From: Paraburkholderia sp. BL25I1N1
GTDB taxonomy: Bacteria; Pseudomonadota; Gammaproteobacteria; Burkholderiales; Burkholderiaceae
DNA: 64,000 nt
Assembly (NCBI RefSeq): GCF_003002025.1
Contig: NZ_PVZB01000004.1
Coordinates: 62,001-126,000, forward strand
Reading direction: 5' to 3'
The notes below the pieces were generated by a model that was not told the origin of the DNA, ran no database searches, and worked only from the letters and a program-made list of their open reading frames with translations. A program made the position numbers and the translations under genes. This document shows, one piece after another, positions 59,196-64,000 of the stretch (the stretch's first letter is position 1; each line of letters begins with the position of its first letter).

Positions 59196-60101
59196 ATGTC
59201 AAAAGACGTTACCTTGCGGCAGATGCGCTACTTCGTGGCGGCAGCCCAGAACGGGCAGTTTTCGATGGCGGCGACGGCCGAGCATGTGTCGCAATCGGCG
59301 ATTACGAATGCCGTGCTCGCACTGGAGGAAACCCTGGGTACGCGCCTCTTCGAACGCCTGCCTCAGGGCGTCACGTTGACGCCGGACGGGCATGATTTTC
59401 TGAATCACGCGAGACACATACTCGATTCGGTGCGCGACGCGGTCTACAAGGCGCCGTTTCGCTCGCACGATCTGAAGGGGACCGTGCGCATTGCGGCGTC
59501 GTATACGGTGCTGGGCTATTTTCTGCCCGAGTTGATGGCGCGTTTTCGCGCGACGTATCCCGACATCGCGATTGATCTGCACGACCTGGATCGCGAATCG
59601 ATCGAACAGGCCGTACTCGCCGGCGACATCGATCTTGGTATCGTTCTGCTCTCCAACGTCGAAAATCTCAGGCGTTTCCGGCACCATGTGCTGATCCGCT
59701 CGCGCCGGCAGTTGTGGACCTCGCCCACGCATCCTCTCGCGCAACTCAATGCGCCTTCGCTCGCGGATATCGCGAGTTATCCGTACATTTTGATTACCGT
59801 GGACGAAGGCGAGCAGTCGACGCTGCGCTACTGGAAGCAGAACGACGTCGAGCCGAATATCGCGTTTCGCACGAGTTCGATGGAAGCGTTGCGCGGTCTG
59901 GTCGCGCATGGTTTCGGCGTGACGATTCTGTCCGATATGGTGTTTCGCCCGTGGTCGCTGGAAGGCAAGCGGATCGACGCGCGGCCCATTCTCAACGCGA
60001 TTCCGCAGATGGACGCGGGCATGTTGTGGCGCAAAGGCGCAACGCTGGATACGGCTGCAATTGCGTTTCAGCAGTTCCTCATTCATGCATGCGGGAGTTG
60101 A
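59196..60101 (+). CDS. LysR-type transcriptional regulator
   Basis: A 301-residue regulator: winged helix-turn-helix at the N-terminus (LRQMRYFVAAAQNGQFSMAA, then SQSAITNAVLALEETLGTRLFERL) and a type 2 periplasmic-binding-like effector domain (GTVRIAASYTVLGYFLPELM). It is divergent from the indolepyruvate oxidoreductase gene, the likely target. The effector might be an aryl-pyruvate or related acid, unproven. Confidence 0.92.
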   Translation: MSKDVTLRQMRYFVAAAQNGQFSMAATAEHVSQSAITNAVLALEETLGTRLFERLPQGVTLTPDGHDFLNHARHILDSVRDAVYKAPFRSHDLKGTVRIAASYTVLGYFLPELMARFRATYPDIAIDLHDLDRESIEQAVLAGDIDLGIVLLSNVENLRRFRHHVLIRSRRQLWTSPTHPLAQLNAPSLADIASYPYILITVDEGEQSTLRYWKQNDVEPNIAFRTSSMEALRGLVAHGFGVTILSDMVFRPWSLEGKRIDARPILNAIPQMDAGMLWRKGATLDTAAIAFQQFLIHACGS

Positions 60102-60532
60102 AAGCAGGGCGTGAGTGGGTCGGCGAGACTGACACTGCATTGCGGGAATTGAAGCTGGCGGGTGACGCGTATCTGTTTTTCGCATAGCCTCACCATTGTT
60201 TTCTTCCTGCACGATTGACTGTCGGTTCACGCCCAACACCGCGCCTGCATTGGCCTGAGCCAGGCCCCGATGCATCGATTCATTGAGAATCGATCGACGA
60301 CCTTTTTTGCCTGCCGTCATGCCCAAAGAGAGGGCCAGCAAACCCGTCCAGTCTGCGTCGCGCAGCCGCAAATCTCCGCGGGGCTCGCCCGCCGTGCAGG
60401 ACGTGGGGCGTCTTGCGAATGTGGCGGTCGGCTCCAACGCGGTGTGCGTGTCTGGGCCACGTCAACCTGATCGCCCGCAGATTAAGCGGCGCATAATGCT
60501 GGAATCCATTTATCAGGATGACGGAGGTCGAC
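60102..60532. other. Intergenic stretch without supported gene
   Basis: No reliable gene, RNA fold or terminator was found. A minus-strand frame here is an extension of the antisense shadow of the LysR gene. Confidence 0.4.
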
Positions 60533-60841
60533 GTGACTACCTTTGCTATTGACGCCGTTCGCATCAACCCGACGAGCGACCGGATCACGCACGTGCGTTG
60601 GGCTCCCGTCGACCCGTCGACGCGTGACTGGCTGTCCCCCACGGCGATTGTCGAAGTGCCCGAAGTCGTCGCCGCGATCCGTCGCGGAGATGCTGTTTGG
60701 TCCCTTTTTACGCTCGGCGGCACACGCTTTCTGGGGCCCAAAATCGTCTCTGTCTCGCACACGGACGGCCACGACGGGATTGACACCGACGTCCCCGGCG
60801 CCCACGTCGAAAAATGCATTGACGACCTGCCGCGCGTTTGA
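60533..60841 (+). CDS. Small protein, tentatively DUF3892-like
   Basis: A 102-residue protein. GTG 60533 has GGAGG five bases upstream and is preferred to ATG 60518, which lies before it. The pattern DRITHVRWAPVDPS, then VAAIRRGDAVWSLFTLGG and a C-terminal HVEKCIDDLPRV recalls DUF3892 (ITH... boxed by a bi-lobed beta part), but this is tentative. No neighbours explain it. Confidence 0.6.
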   Translation: MTTFAIDAVRINPTSDRITHVRWAPVDPSTRDWLSPTAIVEVPEVVAAIRRGDAVWSLFTLGGTRFLGPKIVSVSHTDGHDGIDTDVPGAHVEKCIDDLPRV

Positions 60842-60904
60842 TCGCTCCGCCTCGGCGCCATCGACGATCGTCCGCTGGAAAAACTACAATAGCGGTTTCT
60901 GCAT

Positions 60905-60947
60905 GGCTTGAACCCAAGGCGCCGATTCGGCATCTCGGGTTCAAGCC
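60905..60947 (+). repeat. Inverted repeat in the leader of the 61033 gene
   Basis: Perfect 11-base arms ggcttgaaccc / gggttcaagcc (60905-60915 and 60937-60947) with a 21-base loop. A TACAAT lies at 60885-60890, so the hairpin could be in a 5' UTR. Confidence 0.6.
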
Positions 60948-61032
60948 GTCGGCTCGGCTCAAGCAATCTGCATGTCGATCTGCATAACAAGTGTTTCCCA
61001 CCAGGCCAACCCAGCCCCAACCGAGAAAATCA

Positions 61033-61665
61033 ATGGCCAACGAAAAATCAAAGCGCGCACGCCGCGCTGCCGAAAGCCTCTTCGGGGATTTGCCGACCAG
61101 CAGCAACACCACCGCCAGCCGGCCCTCGAATCCTTTCGACAACGACCCATTCGCCAGTCCCGCCAGCGTGACGCCGAGCGGGGACGAACTTGTCGTCCTG
61201 CCGGGCCAATTCGAACTACCGCCCGGCTATGCGGACGCGGCGGCCATGCGCGATGCGCTCGCGCGCACCTGGCGCATGGACTGGATCAAGGTAGGCAAAG
61301 GCGAATGCGTGGTCAGGCTGCCGGTTGGATGGCGCGCGGACAAATCGGTGGATGGTGTTTTGCGAATCGAATCCGCCGGCGTCGTTCGGGCGCAAGGCCG
61401 CATCGTGGAGGGCGCCGCATTGCAGATCCTTCCGCGCTACTACCTGAAGGCGGAATTCCATGAATCGAACGACCATTGCCGGATCGTCGTGCGGGATCGC
61501 GGCCGTAACAACAGCGTCCTGAAGGATTCGTTCTGGGACACGCGCAGCGGCCCGAACCATCCGCAATGGAAAATTCTGTCCGACTGGCTGGACAAGGAAT
61601 ATCCCGATCACCGCGATCCGCTTCGGTACTGGGACGATTGCGAAGACAATCGCCGCGGCGTTTGA
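61033..61665 (+). CDS. Protein of unknown function
   Basis: A 210-residue soluble protein. The first 50 residues are basic then Ser/Asn/Pro-rich; the rest is ordered (ALARTWRMDWIKVGKGECVV, RDRGRNNSVLKDSFWDTRSG, DPLRYWDDCEDN). No family is recognised and no signal peptide is present. The metallopeptidase gene starts 19 bases after its stop, so the two are probably co-transcribed. Confidence 0.7.
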   Translation: MANEKSKRARRAAESLFGDLPTSSNTTASRPSNPFDNDPFASPASVTPSGDELVVLPGQFELPPGYADAAAMRDALARTWRMDWIKVGKGECVVRLPVGWRADKSVDGVLRIESAGVVRAQGRIVEGAALQILPRYYLKAEFHESNDHCRIVVRDRGRNNSVLKDSFWDTRSGPNHPQWKILSDWLDKEYPDHRDPLRYWDDCEDNRRGV

Positions 61666-61684
61666 GCGAGTGCCGAGCGGAACC

Positions 61685-62188
61685 ATGTCCCACCTGAAAT
61701 ACCTGACCGGCTACTCGCCCACGCTTCAAGACAAAGTCAAACAGCTGATCGCCGACGACCAACTCGGCCAGTACCTCGCCACGCGCTATCCGAACACCCA
61801 CGACGTGCAAACGGACCGGGCGCTGTACGCCTACTGCGCCGACCTGAAGCGCGAACACTTGCGCAGCGCGGACCAGATCGACAAGGTCGCCTACGACAGC
61901 AAACTCGACGTCGTGCGTCACGCACTCGGTCTGCACACCAGCATTTCCCGAGTGCAAGGCGGCAAGCTCAAGGCGAAGAAAGAAATCCGCATCGCGTCGC
62001 TGTTCAAAGCGGCCGCGCCGGAATTTCTGAAGATGATCGTGGTGCACGAACTCGCTCATCTGAAGGAAAGCGACCACAACAAGGCGTTTTACCGCCTCTG
62101 CGAGTTCATGCAACCGGGTTATCACCAGATCGAGTTCGATCTGCGTCTCTATCTGACGCAGCGTGAGTTGGCAAAAAAGCCCGTCTAA
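61685..62188 (+). CDS. YgjP-like metallopeptidase (M48/DUF45 type)
   Basis: A 167-residue zinc peptidase. The HExxH site is visible as VVHELAHLKESDHNKAFYRL, with the third His ligand in SDH three residues on, the arrangement seen in YgjP-like DUF45 proteins. These are small cytoplasmic or membrane-near proteases of unknown substrate. ATG 61685 follows 19 bases after the unknown gene. Convergent with the next gene, whose stop is three bases away. Confidence 0.85.
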   Translation: MSHLKYLTGYSPTLQDKVKQLIADDQLGQYLATRYPNTHDVQTDRALYAYCADLKREHLRSADQIDKVAYDSKLDVVRHALGLHTSISRVQGGKLKAKKEIRIASLFKAAAPEFLKMIVVHELAHLKESDHNKAFYRLCEFMQPGYHQIEFDLRLYLTQRELAKKPV

Positions 62189-62191
62189 CGA

Positions 62192-64000
62192 TCAAGCCGC
62201 GATCGCCTCGACTTCGGAAGCTTTCAACAAAACCGGAATCGACTTCGACGTCGGCGTTCCCGCGCCGTCGGCAACAGACGACAGCGGCACGAGCGGATTC
62301 GTCTCCGGATAATAAGCGCCGAGACAGCCGCGCGGAATGTCGTACTCCACCAGCAGAAAACCATCCGCGTGACGCTCGATACCGTCGGCCCACACGCTCG
62401 TGATGTCCACGCGTTGTCCCGCCGCAAAACCGAGCATCGCGAGATCGTCCTTGTTGGCGAACAGCACGCGGCGCTGTCCGTACACGCCGCGATAACGGTC
62501 GTCGAGACCGTAAATCGTCGTGTTGTACTGATCGTGCGAGCGGGTCGTCATCAACGTCATTAGCCGCTCGCCATGCTCCTTGCGCGCCTGGTGGATCGGC
62601 GTCGCCATATCGATCGCGTGCACCAGAAACTGCGCCTTGCCGCTCGGTGTCTTCCAGATCCGTTCGCGCGACGCCACGCCGAGGTGGAAGCCGCCAGGAT
62701 TTTTCAAGCGCTCGTTGTAGTCGGTGAATCCTTCGATCACTTGCGCGATGCCGTCGCGGATCAGCGAGTAGTCCGCGGCCTGCGCGAGCCAATCCACTTT
62801 CCCGCTGCCGAGCGTCGCATGCGCCATGCGCGCGACGATCGCGATTTCCGACAACAGATTCTCCGAGGCCGGTTTGTTCATGCCGTACGAGATATGCACC
62901 ATGCTCATCGAGTCCTCGACGCTCACGCCTTGCGCCACACCGTTCTGCATGTCGATTTCGGTGCGGCCGAGCGTCGGCAGAATCAGCGCGTCGCGCCCAT
63001 GCACGAGGTGGCTGCGGTTCAGCTTGGTCGTGATGTGCACGGTGAGATCGCACGAACGCATCGCTTCCCACGTGCGCGGCGTGTCGGGCGTCGCGATCGA
63101 GAAATTGCCGCCCAGACCAATGAACACCTTCACCTTGCCGTCGAGCATCGCCTGAATCGTATTGACGACGTCGAGTCCGTGCTCGCGCGGCGGCTCGAAA
63201 TCGTAGACCTCGCCGAGGCGGTCGAGAAACGCCTCAGTCGGTCTTTCCTCGATGCCGACCGTGCGGTCGCCTTGCACGTTCGAATGGCCGCGCACCGGGC
63301 ACAGGCCCGCGCCGCGCCGGCCGATATTGCCGCGCATCATCATCAGGTTCGACAGGATCTGCACCGTCGGCACTGAGTTCTTGTGCTGCGTAAGGCCCAT
63401 GCCCCACGTCGAAATCACGGCGCGACCCTTCACGTAGATGTCGGCGAGTTGCAGCACGTCTTCGAACGGCACGCCGGCTTCAGCGACGATCGTGTCCCAG
63501 TTCTCGGCGCGCAAGTCATCGGCGAACGCGTCGAAGCCGACGGTATGTTCGGCGATGAACGCGACATCCAGAACGCGCTCCAGGCCCGACGCCAAGGCTT
63601 CGTCGTCGAGTTCGATCACGCGCTTGGCGACGCCCTTGATCAGCGCGAAATCGCCACCGACTTTCGGGCGAATGAACACGGAGCTGATCTTCGTGCTGCC
63701 CATCGTCAGCATTTCCACCGGATGCTGCGGGCTCGCAAAGCGTTCGAGCCCGCGCTCCTTCAGCGGATTGATCGACACGATGGTCGCGCCGCGCTTGGCG
63801 CACTCGCGCAGTTCGCCGAGCATCCGCGGATGGTTGGTGGCCGGATTCTGGCCGAAGATCAGCAGCGTGTCGGCGTGTTCGAAGTCGTCGAGCGTGACTG
63901 TGCCTTTGCCGATGCCGACCGTGTGCGGCAAGCCGCGGCTGGTCGCCTCGTGGCACATGTTCGAGCAGTCGGGGAAGTTGTTGGTGCCGTACATGCGCAC
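62192..64000 (-). CDS. FdhF/YdeP-type molybdopterin oxidoreductase (N-terminus cut by window)
   Basis: The 602 visible residues belong to the formate-dehydrogenase-alpha-like YdeP group. Visible markers are NFPDCSNMCHEATSRGL near the left, IFGQNPATNHPRML, GMGLTQHKNSVPTV, RGNIGRRGAGLCPVRGHSNVQGD and TTRSHDQYNTTIYGLDDRYRG in the C-terminal molybdopterin domain. YdeP proteins are about 760-780 residues, so roughly the first 160 are outside the window. Substrate of this branch is not settled. Confidence 0.9.
   Translation of the reverse strand: MRMYGTNNFPDCSNMCHEATSRGLPHTVGIGKGTVTLDDFEHADTLLIFGQNPATNHPRMLGELRECAKRGATIVSINPLKERGLERFASPQHPVEMLTMGSTKISSVFIRPKVGGDFALIKGVAKRVIELDDEALASGLERVLDVAFIAEHTVGFDAFADDLRAENWDTIVAEAGVPFEDVLQLADIYVKGRAVISTWGMGLTQHKNSVPTVQILSNLMMMRGNIGRRGAGLCPVRGHSNVQGDRTVGIEERPTEAFLDRLGEVYDFEPPREHGLDVVNTIQAMLDGKVKVFIGLGGNFSIATPDTPRTWEAMRSCDLTVHITTKLNRSHLVHGRDALILPTLGRTEIDMQNGVAQGVSVEDSMSMVHISYGMNKPASENLLSEIAIVARMAHATLGSGKVDWLAQAADYSLIRDGIAQVIEGFTDYNERLKNPGGFHLGVASRERIWKTPSGKAQFLVHAIDMATPIHQARKEHGERLMTLMTTRSHDQYNTTIYGLDDRYRGVYGQRRVLFANKDDLAMLGFAAGQRVDITSVWADGIERHADGFLLVEYDIPRGCLGAYYPETNPLVPLSSVADGAGTPTSKSIPVLLKASEVEAIAA

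Overview
The window reads as a chromosomal segment of a high-GC betaproteobacterium, most likely Burkholderia sensu lato (Paraburkholderia-like). This rests on the box benzoyl-CoA genes, the DUF2844/DUF3443 pair, a fused indolepyruvate:ferredoxin oxidoreductase, many Burkholderia-style small lipoproteins, and GC-driven antisense ORFs over nearly every gene. No species call is possible from sequence alone.

Layout. 1-2700: end of an aerobic benzoyl-CoA (box) operon. 2755-3383: a PIN/antitoxin module. 3465-11831: a complete reductive pyrimidine-degradation locus, with a RutR-like TetR regulator divergent from a ureidopropionase-type hydrolase, preT, preA, an NCS1 transporter and dihydropyrimidinase; a perfect 8-2-8 palindrome lies in the divergent region. 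12190-14460: a polar amino-acid (cystine-type) ABC importer. 14619-16590: leuA behind a leucine-rich leader peptide and competing hairpins. 16616-18867: small exported proteins. 18889-22713: HMW1C-like N-glycosyltransferase, a pepsin-fold DUF3443 protein and DUF2844. 23175-24404: bamC. 24909-25145: a sigma-54-type promoter feeding a terminator-ended, gene-free structured transcript. 25246-32436: DMT exporter, lactate permease, small lipoproteins, thiC with TPP riboswitch, rnk. 32887-35593: DUF1223, cytochrome b, molybdopterin oxidoreductase and an MXKDX repeat protein. 35959-40539: EamA exporter, fadH, DUF4397 lipoprotein, entericidin. 40773-44973: histidine kinase, two DUF1328 proteins, ferritin-like protein, two response regulators. 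45000-46897: MFS exporter and a small membrane protein. 46908-52916: a LacI-controlled ABC importer with a phosphodiesterase.

A tRNA-Leu(UAA) at 53100-53184 is followed by an accessory strip: a decayed integrase, a DUF3800 gene whose Shine-Dalgarno is locked in a terminator-like hairpin, a small lipoprotein, and a decayed ilvE relic. The window then returns to core-type genes: indolepyruvate oxidoreductase with divergent LysR regulator, three small unknown or metalloprotease genes, and an FdhF/YdeP-type molybdoenzyme cut by the right edge.

The items most worth checking are the leuA leader, the sigma-54-linked small RNA candidate, the RBS/terminator hairpin before the DUF3800 gene, the glycosyltransferase/pepsin-like cluster, and the RutR-type operator on a Pre/Pyd operon.
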